A stretch of 64,000 nucleotides of DNA from Pleurodeles waltl (taxonomy: Eukaryota > Chordata > Amphibia > Caudata > Salamandridae), in contig NW_027150048.1 in NCBI RefSeq assembly GCF_031143425.1, forward strand, positions 62,001 through 126,000, written 5' to 3'. Of this stretch, positions 21,096-33,622 are shown in pieces. Position 1 is the first letter of the stretch. Every line of letters begins with the position of its first letter. The position numbers and the translations under genes are program-made. Below the pieces are notes generated by a model. It saw only the letters and a list, made by a program, of their open reading frames with translations, was not told where the DNA came from and ran no database searches.

Positions 21096-21277
21096 GTTAC
21101 AAGGGACTTATCTGGATGCCAGGGTCTGCCAATTGTGGATACAAAAGTACAGGTTAGGGAAAGAACACTGGTGCTGGGGCCTGGTTAGCAGGCCTCAGCA
21201 CACTTTCAATTGTAAACATAGCATCAGCAAAGGCAAAAAGTCAGGGGGCAACCATGCCAAGGAGGCATTTCCTTACA

Positions 21278-21282
21278 CCCAC
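21278..21282. repeat. Target site duplication, right copy (CCCAC)
   Basis: It directly follows the TTACA end of the element and matches 10823-10827. Satellite sequence resumes with TCAGAATGATTTTTTT. Confidence 0.95.
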
Positions 21283-21539
21283 TCAGAATGATTTTTTTAA
21301 AACTTTTTTGAAGAAAAAAATTGAAATTTGATTTTTCACTTTTTGGACTAAAAAAGATGAAATTTAGATTATTTCACTTTTTGGATGAAAAAAGTTGAAA
21401 TTTTTTCCAAGTGCCCACTCAGAATGGGACTTTGTCACTTTTTTGACAAAAGCTATGAATTTGCACTTTTTCACTATTTGGATCAAAAAAGTTTATCTTT
21501 CCATCCAATAAGTCAAAATGTCCCATTTTGACATGGGAA

Positions 21540-24500
21540 GCGGCACACATGTCAACTTGGACAAAAGTTGAATATTTTTCTAAGTCCCATCTCATAATGA
21601 GATGGGACTTAGAAAAAAATTCAACTTTTGTCAAAAGTCAAAAGAGCTTCCAAGTCCCTTGTCAGAAAGGGAATTTGTTACTTCTTTGAAGAAGAAAATT
21701 AAATTTGGATGTTTTCACTTTTTGGACGATAAAGGTTGACATTTTTTCTAAGTCCCCATTCAGAATGGGACTTTGTGACTTTTTTGAAGAAATGTATTGA
21801 ATTTGGATTTTTTCACTTTTTGGATGAAAAAAGAAGAATTTTTTTCAAAGTGCCCATTCAGAGCCAGACATTGTCACTTTTTTGAAGAAAAAAATTGAAA
21901 TTAGATTTTTTCACTTTTGGGACTAAAAAAGATGAAATTTGGATTTTTTCACTTTTTGGATGAAAAAAGTTGAAATTTTTTCCAAGTGCCCACTCAGAAT
22001 GGATTTTTTTTCACTTTTTGGAAGAAAAAAATTGAAATTTGATTTTTTCACTTTTAGGACTAAAAAAGATGATTTTTTTTTTTTTTCACTTTTTGGGTGA
22101 AAAAAGTTGAAATTTTTTCCAAGTGCCCACTCAGAATGATTTTTTTTTAACTTTTTTGAAGAAAAAAATTGAAATTTGATTTTTCACTTTTTGGACTAAA
22201 AAAGATGAAATTTAGATTATTTCACTTTTTGGATGAAAAAAGTTGAAATTTTTTCAAAGTGCCCATTCAGAGCCAGACATTGTCACTTTTTTGAAGAAAA
22301 AAATTGAAATTAGATTTTTTCACTTTTGGGACTAAAAAAGATGAAATTTGGATTTTTTCACTTTTTGGATGAAAAAAGTTGAAATTTTTTCCAAGTGCCC
22401 ACTCAGAATGGAATTTTTTTCACTTTTTTGAAGAAAAAAATTGAAATTTGATTTTTTCACTTTTAGGACTAAAAAAGATGAAATTTTGATTTTTTCACTT
22501 TTTTGGTGAAAAAAGTTGAAATTTTTTCCAAGTGCCCACTCAGAATGGAATTTTTTTCACTTTTTTGAAGAAAAAAAATGAAATTTGTTTTTTTCACTTT
22601 TGCGACTAAAAAAGATTAAATTTGGATTTTTTCACTTTTTTGGTGAAAAAAGTTGAAATTTTTTCCAAGTGCCCACTCAGAATGATTTTTTTCCCACTTT
22701 TTTGAAGAAAAAAATTGAAATTTGATTTTTCACTTTTTGGACTAAAAAAGATGAAATTTAGATTTCACTTTTTGGATGAAAAAAGTTGAAATTTTTTCCA
22801 AGTGACCACTCAGAATGGGACTTTGTCACTTTTTTGACAAAAGCTATATATTTGCACTTTTTCACTATTTGGATCAAAAAAGTTTATCTTTCCATTCAAT
22901 AAGTCAAAATGTCCCATTCTGACATGGGAAGCGGCACACATGTAAACTTAGACAACAGTTGAATATTTTTCTAAGTCCCATCTCATAATGAGATGGGACT
23001 TAGAAAAAAATTCAACTTTTGTGAAAAGTCAAAAGAGCTTCCAAGTCCCTTGTCAGAAAGGGAATTTGTTACTTCTTTGAAGAAGAAAATTAAATTTGGA
23101 TGTTTTCACTTTTTGGACGATAAAGGTTGACATTTTTTCTAAGTCCCCATTCAGAATGGGACTTTGTGACTTTTTTGAAGAAATGTATTGAATTTGGATT
23201 TTTTCACTTTTTGGATGAAAAAAGAAGAATTTTTTTCAAAGTGCCCATTCAGAGCCAGACATTGTCACTTTTTTGAAGAAAAATATTGAAATTAGATTTT
23301 TTCACTTTTGGGACTAAAAAAGATGAAATTTGGATTTTTTCACTTTTTGGATGAAAAAAGTTGAAATTTTTTCCAAGTGCCCACTCAGAATGGATTTTTT
23401 TTCACTTTTTTGAAGAAAAAAATTGAAATTTGATGTTTTCACTTTTAGGACTAAAAAAGATGAATGTTTTTTTTTTTCACTTTTTGGGTGAAAAAAGTTG
23501 AATTTTTTTCCAAGTGCCCACTCAGAATGATTTTTTTTTAACTTTTTTGAAGAAAAAAATTGAAATTTGATTTTTCACTTTTTGGACTAAATAAGATGAA
23601 ATTTAGATTATTTCACTTTTTGGATGAAAAAAGTTGAAATTTTTTCCAAGTGCCCACTCAGAATGGGACTTTGTCACTTTTTTGACAAAAGCTATGAATT
23701 TGCACTTTTTCACTATTTGGATCAAAAAAGTTTATCTTTCCATCCAATAAGTCAAAATGTCCCATTTTGACATGGGAAGCGGCACACATGTCAACTTAGA
23801 CAAAAGTTGAATATTTTTCTAAGTCCCATCTCATAATGAGATGGGACTTAGAAAAAAATTCAACTTTTGTCAAAAGTCAAAAGAGCTTCCAAGTCCCTTG
23901 TCAGAAAGGGAATTTGTTACTTCTTTGAAGAAGAAAATTAAATTTGGATGTTTTCACTTTTTGGACGATAAAGGTTGACATTTTTTCTAAGTCCCCATTC
24001 AGAATGGGACTTTGTGACTTTTTTGAAGAAATGTATTGAATTTGGATTTTTTCACTTTTTGGATGAAAAAAGAAGAATTTTTTTCAAAGTGCCCATTCAG
24101 AGCCAGACATTGTCACTTTTTTGAAGAAAAAAATTGAAATTAGATTTTTTCACTTTTGGGACTAAAAAAGATGAAATTTTGATTTTTTCACTTTTTGGAT
24201 GAAAAAAGTTGAAATTTTTTCCAAGTGCCCATTTAGAATGGATTTTTTTTCACTTTTTTGAAGAAAAAAATTGAAATTTGATTTTTTCACTTTTAGGACT
24301 AAAAAAGATGATTTTTTTTTTTTTCACTTTTTGGGTGAAAAAAGTTGAAATTTTTTCCAAGTGCCCACTCAGAATGATTTTTTTTTAACTTTTTTGAAGA
24401 AAAAAATTGAAATTAGATTTTTTCACTTTTGGGACTAAAAAAGATGAAATTTGGATTTTTTCACTTTTTGGATGAAAAAAGTTGAAATTTTTTCTAAGTG

Positions 24501-25037
24501 CCCACTCAGAATGGAATTTTTTTCACTTTTTTGAAGAAAAAAATTGAAATTTGATTTTTTCACTTTTAGGACTAAAAAAGATGAAATTTTGATTTTTTCA
24601 CTTTTTTGGTGAAAAAAGTTGAAATTTTTTCCAAGTGCCCACTTAGAATGGAATTTTTTTCACTTTTTTGAAGAAAAAATTTGAAATTTGTTTTTTTCAC
24701 TTTTGCGACTAAAAAAGATTAAATTTGGATTTTTTTCACTTTTTGGGTGAAAAAAGTTGAATTTTTTTCCAAGTGCCCACTCAGAATGATTTTTTTTCCA
24801 CTTTTTTGAAGAAAAAAAATGAAATTTGATTTTTCACTTTTTGGACTAAAAAAGATGAAATTTAGATTATTTCACTTTTTGGATGAAAAAAGTTGAATTT
24901 TTTTCCAAGTGCCCACTCAGAATGGGACTTTGTCACTTTTTTGACAAAAGCTATGAATTTGCACTTTTTCACTATTTGGATCAAAAAAGTTTATCTTTCC
25001 ATCCAATAAGTCAAAATGTCCCATTTTGACATGGGAA
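21540..25037. repeat. Segment duplicated 37.1 kb away, copy 1
   Basis: It shares private variants with 58637-62139 at a near-constant offset of 37,102 bp. These include TTTTTGGAAGAAAA (22016 and 59116), CAAGTGACCACTCAG (22799 and 59901), GAAGAAAAATATTG (23275 and 60379), ACTAAATAAGATG (23585 and 60690) and CCCATTTAGAATGGA (24228 and 61331). The edges are approximate. Confidence 0.75.
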
Positions 25038-28000
25038 GCGGCACACATGTCAACTTAGACAAAAGTTGAATATTTTTCTAAGTCCCATCTCATAATGAGA
25101 TGGGACTTAGAAAAAAATTCAACTTTTGTGAAAAGTCAAAAGAGCTTCCAAGTCCCTTGTCAGAAAGGGAATATGTTACTTCTTTGATGAAGAAAATTAA
25201 ATTTGGATTTTTTCACTTTTTGGACGATAAAGGTTGACATTTTTTCTAAGTCCCCATTCAGAATGGGACTTTGTGACTTTTTTAAAGAAATGTATTGAAT
25301 TTGGATTTTTTCACTTTTTGGATGAAAAAAGAAGAATTTTTTTCAAAGTGCCCATTCAGAGCCAGACATTGTCACTTTTTTGAAGAAAAAAATTGAAATT
25401 TGATTTTTTCACTTTTGGGACTAAAAAAGATGAAATTTGTATTTTTTCACTTTTTGGATGAAAAAAGTTGAAATTTTTTCCAAGTGCCCACTCAGAATGG
25501 AATTTTTTTCACTTTTTTGAAGAAAAAAATTGAAAATTGATTTTTTCACTTTTAGGACTAAAAAAGATGAAATTTTGATTTTTTCACTTTTTTGGTGAAA
25601 AAAGTTGAAATTTTTTCCAAGTGCCCACTCAGAATGGAATTTTTTTCACTTTTTTGAAGAAAAAATGTGAAATTTGTTTTTTTCACTTTTGCGACTAAAA
25701 AAGATAAAATTTGGATTTTTTTCACTTTTTGGGTGAAAAAAGTTGAAATTTTTTCCAAGTGCCCACTCAGAATGATTTTTTTTAACTTTTTTGAAGAAAA
25801 AAATTGAAATTAGATTTTTTCACTTTTGGGACTAAAAAAGATGAAATTTGGATTTTTTCACTTTTTGGATGAAAAAAGTTGAAATTTTTTCTAAGTGCCC
25901 ACTCAGAATGGAATTTTTTTCACTTTTTTGAAGAAAAAAATTGAAATTTGATTTTTTCACTTTTAGGACTAAAAAAGATGAAATTTTGATTTTTTCACTT
26001 TTTTGGTGAAAAAAGTTGAAATTTTTTCCAAGTGCCCACTTAGAATGGAATTTTTTTCACTTTTTTGAAGAAAAAATTTGAAATTTGTTTTTTTCACTTT
26101 TGCGACTAAAAAAGATTAAATTTGGATTTTTTTCACTTTTTGGGTGAAAAAAGTTGAATTTTTTTCCAAGTGCCCACTCAGAATGATTTTTTTTCCACTT
26201 TTTTGAAGAAAAAAAATGAAATTTGATTTTTCACTTTTTGGACTAAAAAAGATGAAATTTAGATTATTTCACTTTTTGGATGAAAAAAGTTGAATTTTTT
26301 TCCAAGTGCCCACTCAGAATGGGACTTTGTCACTTTTTGACAAAAGCTATGAATTTGCACTTTTTCACTATTTGGATCAAAAAAGTTTATCTTTCCATCC
26401 AATAAGTCAAAATGTCCCATTTTGACATGGGAAGCGGCACACATGTCAACTTAGACAAAAGTTGAATATTTTTCTAAGTCCCATCTCATAATGAGATGGG
26501 ACTTAGAAAAAAAATTCAACTTTTGTGAAAAGTCAAAAGAGCTTCCAAGTCCCTTGTCAGAAAGGGAATATGTTACTTCTTTGATGAAGAAAATTAAATT
26601 TGGATTTTTTCACTTTTTGGACGATAAAGGTTGACATTTTTTCTAAGTCCCCATTCAGAATGGGACTTTGTGACTTTTTTAAAGAAATGTATTGAATTTG
26701 GATTTTTTCACTTTTTGGATGAAAAAAGAAGAATTTTTTTCAAAGTGCCCATTCAGAGCCAGACATTGTCACTTTTTTGAAGAAAAAAAATTGAAATTTG
26801 ATTTTTTCACTTTTGGGACTAAAAAAAGATGAAATTTGTATTTTTTCACTTTTTGGATGAAAAAAGTTGAAATTTTTTCCAAGTGCCCACTCAGAATGGA
26901 ATTTTTTTTCACTTTTTTGAAGAAAAAAATTGAAAATTGATTTTTTTCACTTTTAGGACTAAAAAAGATGAAATTTTGATTTTTTTCACTTTTTTGGTGA
27001 AAAAAGTTGAAATTTTTTCCAAGTGCCCACTCAGAATGGAATTTTTTTCACTTTTTTGAAGAAAAAATGTGAAATTTGTTTTTTTCACTTTTGCGACTAA
27101 AAAAGATTAAATTTGGATTTTTTTCACTTTTTGGGTGAAAAAAGTTGAAATTTTTTCCAAGTGCCCACTCAGAATGATTTTTTTTCCACTTTTTTGAAGA
27201 AAAAAATTGAAATTTGATTTTTCACTTTTTGGACTAAAAAAGATGAAATTTAGATTATTTCACTTTTTGGATGAAAAAAGTTGAAATTTTTTCCAAGTGC
27301 CCACTCAGAATGGGACTTTGTCACTTTTTTGACAAAAGCTATGAATTTGCACTTTTTCACTATTTGGATCAAAAAAGTTTATCTTTCCATTCAATAAGTC
27401 AAAATGTCCCATTCTGACATGGGAAGCGGCACACATGTCAACTTAGACAAAAGTTGAATATTTTTCTAAGTCCCATCTCATAATGAGATGGGACTTAGAA
27501 AAAAATTCAACTTTTGTGAAAAGTCAAAAGAGCTTCCAAGTCCCTTGTCAGAAACGGAATTTGTTACTTCTTTGAAGAAGAAAATTAAATTTGGATGTTT
27601 TCACTTTTTGGACGATAAAGGTTGAAATTTTTTCTAAGTCCCCATTCAGAATGGGACTTTGTGACTTTTTTGAAGAAATGTATTGAATTTGGATTTTTTC
27701 ACTTTTTGGATGAAAAAAAGAAGAAATGTTTTCAAAGTGCCCATTCTGAACCAGACTTTGTTACTTTTTTGAAGAAAAAAATTGAAAATAGATTTTTTCA
27801 CTTTTGGGACTAAAAAAGATGAAATTTGGATTTTTTCACTTTTTGGATGAAAAAAGTAGAAATTTTTTCCAAGTGCCCACTCAGAATGGATTTTTTTTCA
27901 CTTTTTTGAAGAAAAAAATTGAAATTTGATGTTTTCACTTTTAGGACTAAAAAGATGATGAATTTTTTTTTTTTTCAGTTTTTGGGTGAAAAAAGTTGAA

Positions 28001-31000
28001 ATTTTTTCCAAGTGCCCACTCAGAATGATTTTTTTTTTAACTTTTTTGAAGAAAAAAATTGAAATTTGATTTTTCACTTTTTGGACTAAAAAAGATGAAA
28101 TTTAGATTATTTCACTTTTTGGATGAAAAAAGTTGAAATTTTTTCCAAGTGCCCACTCAGAATGGGACTTTGTCACTTTTTTGACAAAAGCTATGAATTT
28201 GCACTTTTTCACTATTTGGATCAAAAAAGTTTATCTTTCCATCCAATAAGTCAAAATGTCCCATTCTGACATGGGAAGCGGCACACATGTCAACTTAGAC
28301 AAAAGTTGAATATTTTTCTAAGTCCCATCTCATAATGAGATGGGACTTAGAAAAAAATTCAACTTTTGTGAAAAGTCAAAAGAGCTTCCAAGTCCCTTGT
28401 CAGAAAGGGAATTTGTTACTTCTTTGAAGAAGAAAATTACATTTGGATGTTTTCACTTTTTGGACGATAAAGGTTGACATTTTTTCTAAGTCCCCATTCA
28501 GAATGGGGACTTTGTGACTTTTTTGAAGAAATGTATTGAATTTGGATTTTTTCACTTTTTGGATGAAAAAAGAAGAATTTTTTTCAAAGTGCCCATTCAG
28601 AGCCAGACATTGTCACTTTTTTGAAGAAAAAAATTGAAATTAGATTTTTTCACTTTTGGGACTAAAAAAGATGAAATTTGGATTTTTTCACTTTTTGGAT
28701 GAAAAAAGTTGAAATTTTTTCCAAGTGCCCACTCAGAATGGATTTTTTTTCACTTTTTTGAAGAAAAAAATTGAAATTTGATTTTTTCACTTTTAGGACT
28801 AAAAAAGATGATTTTTTTTTTTTTTCACTTTTTGGGTGAAAAAAGTTGAAATTTTTTCCAAGTGCCCACTCAGAATGATTTTTTTTTAACTTTTTAGAAG
28901 AAAAAAATTGAAATTTGATTTTTCACTTTTTGGACTAAAAAAGATGAAATTTAGATTATTTCACTTTTTGGATGAAAAAAGTTGAAATTTTTTCAAAGTG
29001 CCCATTCAGAGCCAGACACTGTCACTTTTTTGAAGAAAAAAATTGAAATTAGATTTTTTCACTTTTGGGACTAAAAAAGATGAAATTTGGATTTTTTCAC
29101 TTTTTGGATGAAAAAAGTTGAAATTTTTTCCAAGTGCCCACTCAGAATGGAATTTTTTTCACTTTTCACTTTTTTGAAGAAAAAAATTGAAATTTGATTT
29201 TTTCACTTTTAGGACTAAAAAAGATGAAATTTTGATTTTTTCACTTTTTTGGTGAAAAAAGTTGAAATTTTTTCCAAGTGCCCACTCAGAATGGAATTTT
29301 TTTCACTTTTTTGAAGAAAAAAAATGAAATTTGTTTTTTTCACTTTTGCGACTAAAAAAGATTAAATTTGGATTTTTTCACTTTTTTGGTGAAAAAAGTT
29401 GAAATTTTTTCCAAGTGCCCACTCAGAATGATTTTTTTCCCACTTTTTTGAAGAAAAAAATTGAAATTTGATTTTTCACTTTTTGGACTAAAAAAGATGA
29501 AATTTAGATTATTTCACTTTTTGGATGAAAAAAGTTGAAATTTTTTCCAAGTGCCCACTCAGAATGGGACTTTGTCACTTTTTTGACAAAAGCTATATAT
29601 TTGCACTTTTTCACCATTTGGATCAAAAAAGTTTATCTTTCCATTCAATAAGTCAAAATGTCCCATTCTGACATGGGAAGCGGCACACATGTAAACTTAG
29701 ACAACAGTTGAATATTTTTCTAAGTCCCATCTCATAATGAGATGGGACTTAGAAAAAAATTCAACTTTTGTGAAAAGTCAAAAGAGCTTCCAAGTCCCTT
29801 GTCAGAAACGGAATATTTGTTACTTCTTTGAAGAAGAAAATTCAATTTGGATGTTTTCACTTTTTGGACGATAAAGGTTGAAATTTTTTCTAAGTCCCCA
29901 TTCAGAATGGGACTTTGTGACTTTTTTGAAGAAATGTATTGAATTTGGATTTTTTCACTTTTTGGATGAAAAAAGAAGAAATTTTTTCAAAGTGCCCATT
30001 CTGAACCAGACTTTGTTACTTTTTTAAAGAAAAAAATTGAAAATAGATTTTTTTCACTTTTGGGACTAAAAAAGATGAAATTTGGATTTTTTCACTTTTT
30101 GGATGAAAAAAGTAGAATTTTTTTCCAAGTGCCCACTCAGAATGGATTTTTTTTCACTTTTTTGAAGAAAAAAATTGAAATTTGATTTTTTCACTTTTAG
30201 GACTAAAAAAGATGAATTTTTTTTTTTCACTTTTTGGGTGAAAAAAGTTGAAATTTTTTCCAAGTGCCCACTCAGAATGGAATTTTTTTCACTTTTTTGA
30301 AGAAAAAAATTGAAATTTGATTTTTTCACTTTTAGGACTAAAAAAGATGAAATTTTGATTTTTTCACTTTTTTGGTGAAAAAAGTTGAAATTTTTTCCAA
30401 GTGCCCACTCAGAATGGAATTTTTTTTACCTTTTTGAAGAAAAAAATTGAAATTTGTTTTTTTCACTTTTGCGACTAAAAAAGATTAAATTTGGATTTTT
30501 TCACTTTTTGGGTGAAAAAAGTTGAAATTTTTTTCAAGTGCCCACTCAGAATGATTTTTTTTTTACTTTTTTGAAGAAAAAAATTGAAATTTGATTTTTC
30601 ACTTTTTGGACTAAAAAAGATGAAATTTAGATTATTTCACTTTTTGGATGAAAAAAGTTGAAATTTTTTCCAAGTGCCCACTCAGAATGGGACTTTGTCA
30701 CTTTTTTGACAAAAGCTATGAATTTGCACTTTTTCACTATTTGGATCAAAAAAGTTTATCTTTCCATCCAATAAGTCAAAATGTCCCATTCTGACATGGG
30801 AAGCGGCACACATGTCAACTTAGACAAAAGTTGAATATTTTTCTAAGTCCCATCTCATAATGAGATGGGACTTAGAAAAAAATTCAACTTTTGTGAAAAG
30901 TCAAAAGAGCTTCCAAGTCCCTTGTCAGAAACGGAATTTGTTACTTCTTTGAAGAAGAAAATTAAATTTGGATGTTTTCACTTTTTGGACGATAAAGGTT

Positions 31001-33622
31001 GAAATTTTTTCTAAGTCCCCATTCAGAATGGGACTTTGTGACTTTTTTGAAGAAATGTATTGAATTTGGATTTTTTCACTTTTTGGATGAAAAAAGAAGA
31101 AGTTTTTTCAAAGTGCCCATTCTGAACCAGACTTTGTTACTTTTTTGAAGAAAAAAATTGAAAATAGATTTTTTCACTTTTGGGACTAAAAAAGATGAAA
31201 TTTGGATTTTTTCACTTTTTGGATGAAAAAAGTAGAAATTTTTTTCCAAGTGCCCACTCAGAATGGATTTTTTTTCACTTTTTTGAAGAAAAAAATTGAA
31301 ATTTGATTTTTTCACTTTTAGGACTAAAAAAGATGAAATTTTTTTTTTTCACTTTTTGGGTGAAAAAAGTTGAAATTTTTTCCAAGTGCCCACTCAGAAT
31401 GATTTTTTTTTTACTTTTTTGAAGAAAAAAATTGAAATTTGATTTTTCACTTTTTGGACTAAAAAAGATGAAATTTAGATTATTTCACTTTTTGGATGAA
31501 AAAAGTTGAAATTTTTTCCAAGTGCCCACTCAGAATGGGACTTTGTCACTTTTTTGACAAAAGCTATGAATTTGCACTTTTTCACTATTTGGATCAAAAA
31601 AGTTTATCTTTCCATCCAATAAGTCAAAATGTCCCATTCTGACATGGGAAGTGGCACACATGTCAACTTAGACAAAAGTTGAATATTTTTCTAAGTCCCT
31701 TCTCATAATGAGATGGGACTTAGAAAAAAAATTCAACTTTTGTCAAAAGTCAAAAGAGCTTCCAAGTCCCTTGTCAGAAAGGGAATTTGTTACTTCTTTG
31801 AAGAAGAAAATTAAATTTGGATGTTTTCACTTTTTGGACGATAAAGGTTGACATTTTTTCTAAGTCCCCATTCAGAATGGGACTTTGTGACTTTTTTGAA
31901 GAAATGTATTGAATTTGGATTTTTTCACTTTTTGGATGAAAAAAGAAGAATTTTTTTCAAAGTGCCCATTCAGAGCCAGACATTGTCACTTTTTTGAAGA
32001 AAAAAATTGAAATTAGATTTTTTCACTTTTGGGACTAAAAAAGATGAAATTTGGATTTTTTCACTTTTTGGATGAAAAAAGTTGAAATTTTTTCCAAGTG
32101 CCCACTCAGAATGGATTTTTTTTCACTTTTTTGAAGAAAAAAATTGAAATTTGATTTTTTCACTTTTAGGACTAAAAAAGATGATTTTTTTTTTTTTTTC
32201 ACTTTTTGGGTGAAAAAAGTTGAAATTTTTTCCAAGTGCCCACTCAGAATGATTTTTTTTTTACTTTTTTGAAGAAAAAAATTGAAATTTGATTTTTCAC
32301 TTTTTGGACTAAAAAAGATGAAATTTAGATTATTTCACTTTTTGGATGAAAAAAGTTGGAAATTTTTTCAAAGTGCCCATTCAGAGCCAGACATTGTCAC
32401 TTTTTTGAAGAAAAAAATTGAAATTAGATTTTTTCACTTTTGGGACTAAAAAAGATGAAATTTGGATTTTTTCACTTTTTGGATGAAAAAAGTTGAAATT
32501 TTTTCCAAGTGCCCACTCAGAATGGAATTTTTTTCACTTTTTTGAAGAAAAAAATTGAAATTTGATTTTTTCACTTTTAGGACTAAAAAAGATGAAATTT
32601 TGATTTTTTCACTTTTTTGGTGAAAAAAGTTGAAAAATTTTCCAAGTGCCCACTCAGAATGATTTTTTTCCCACTTTTTTGAAGAAAAAAATTGAAATTT
32701 GATTTTTCACTTTTTGAACTAAAAAAGATGAAATTTAGATTATTTCACTTTTTGGATGAAAAAAGTTGAAATTTTTTCCAAGTGCCCACTCAGAATGGGA
32801 CTTTGTCACTTTTTTGACAAAAGCTATATATTTGCACTTTTTCACTATTTGGATCAAAAAAGTTTATCTTTCCATTCAATAAGTCAAAATGTCCCATTCT
32901 GACATGGGAAGCGGCACACATGTAAACTTAGACAACAGTTGAATATTTTTCTAAGTCCCATCTCATTATGAGATGGGACTTAGAAAAAAATTCAACTTTT
33001 GTGAAAAGTCAAAAGAGCTTCCAAGTCCCTTGTCAGAAACGGAATATTTGTTACTTCTTTGAAGAAGAAAATTCAATTTGGATGTTTTCACTTTTTGGAC
33101 GATAAAGGTTGACATTTTTTCTAAGTCCCCATTCAGAATGGGACTTTGTTACTTTTTTGAAGAAATGTATTGAATTTGGATTTTTCACTTTTTGGATGAA
33201 AAAAGAAGAATTTTTTTCAAAGTGCCCATTCTGAACCAGACTTTGTTACTTTTTTGAAGAAAAAATTTGAAAATAGATTTTTTCACTTTTAGGACTAAAA
33301 AAGATGATTTTTTTTTTTTTTCAGTTTTTGGGTGAAAAAAGTTGAAATTTTTTCCAAGTGCCCACTCAGAATGATTTTTTTTTTACTTTTTTGAAGAAAA
33401 AAATTGAAATTTGATTTTTCACTTTTTGGACTAAAAAAGATGAAATTTAGATTATTTCACTTTTTGGATGAAAAAAGTTGAAATTTTTTCCAAGTGCCCA
33501 CTCAGAATGGGACTTTGTCACTTTTTTGACAAAAGCTATGAATTTGCACTTTTTCACTATTTGGATCAAAAAAGTTTATCTTTCCATCCAATAAGTCAAA
33601 ATGTCCCATTCTGACATGGGAA
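23779..33622. repeat. 9.8-kb super-repeat, copy 1
   Basis: Its series of core spacings is 1259, 1396, 992, 852, 1402, 1123, 848, 1260 and 712 bp. The next block has 1259, 1397, 986, 848, 1393, 1121, 847, 1253 and 852. Rare variants recur at offsets of 9.82-9.84 kb: CCCATTTAGAATGGA (24228 and 34072), TTCACCATTTGG (29611 and 39437) and CCAGACACTGTCAC (29015 and 38848). This is a head-to-tail segmental duplication of nine higher-order units. Confidence 0.85.
26770..27000. other. Cluster of +1 homopolymer differences
   Basis: Several A and T runs are one base longer than in the matching block about 9.84 kb downstream, for example GAAG-A9-TTG, ACT-A7-GATG and GG-AA-T8-CAC. The matching block lacks these additions. 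They may be real slippage or local consensus error. Confidence 0.5.

Larger units (their letters stand above)
10828..21277 (-). mobile_element. Complete Gmr1-type Ty3/gypsy LTR retrotransposon
   Basis: This 10,450-bp element is read on the minus strand: 5' LTR 18591-21277, leader with candidate primer-binding site, one gag-pol frame 13545-18323, G-rich polypurine tract, 3' LTR 10828-13514. It is bounded by TGTA...TACA ends and the 5-bp duplication CCCAC. Integrase lies upstream of reverse transcriptase although the protein motifs are Ty3/gypsy-like; in the literature this arrangement defines the Gmr1 group of deuterostome elements. No env-like frame lies between pol and the 3' LTR, where only about 30 bases remain. 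The intact frame and near-identical LTRs suggest a recent and possibly autonomous copy. Removing it and one duplication copy restores an 848-bp satellite interval between the cores at 10237 and 21540. Confidence 0.95.
18591..21277 (-). repeat. 5' LTR (2,687 bp)
   Basis: This is the promoter-proximal LTR of the minus-strand element, the same length as the 3' LTR and in perfect register at +7,763. It differs at 19615 (A against G at 11852); I found no other difference by eye. Internal landmarks are the TATA-like box 18824-18834, the degenerate 187-bp repeats 19143-19763 and the hairpin-dense stretch 20122-21095. The short ORFs duplicated from the other LTR are chance frames. AATAAA on the element strand (at 20654-20659 here, 12891-12896 in the 3' LTR) lies upstream of the TATA-like box, so the U3/R/U5 limits remain uncertain. 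Confidence 0.95.
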
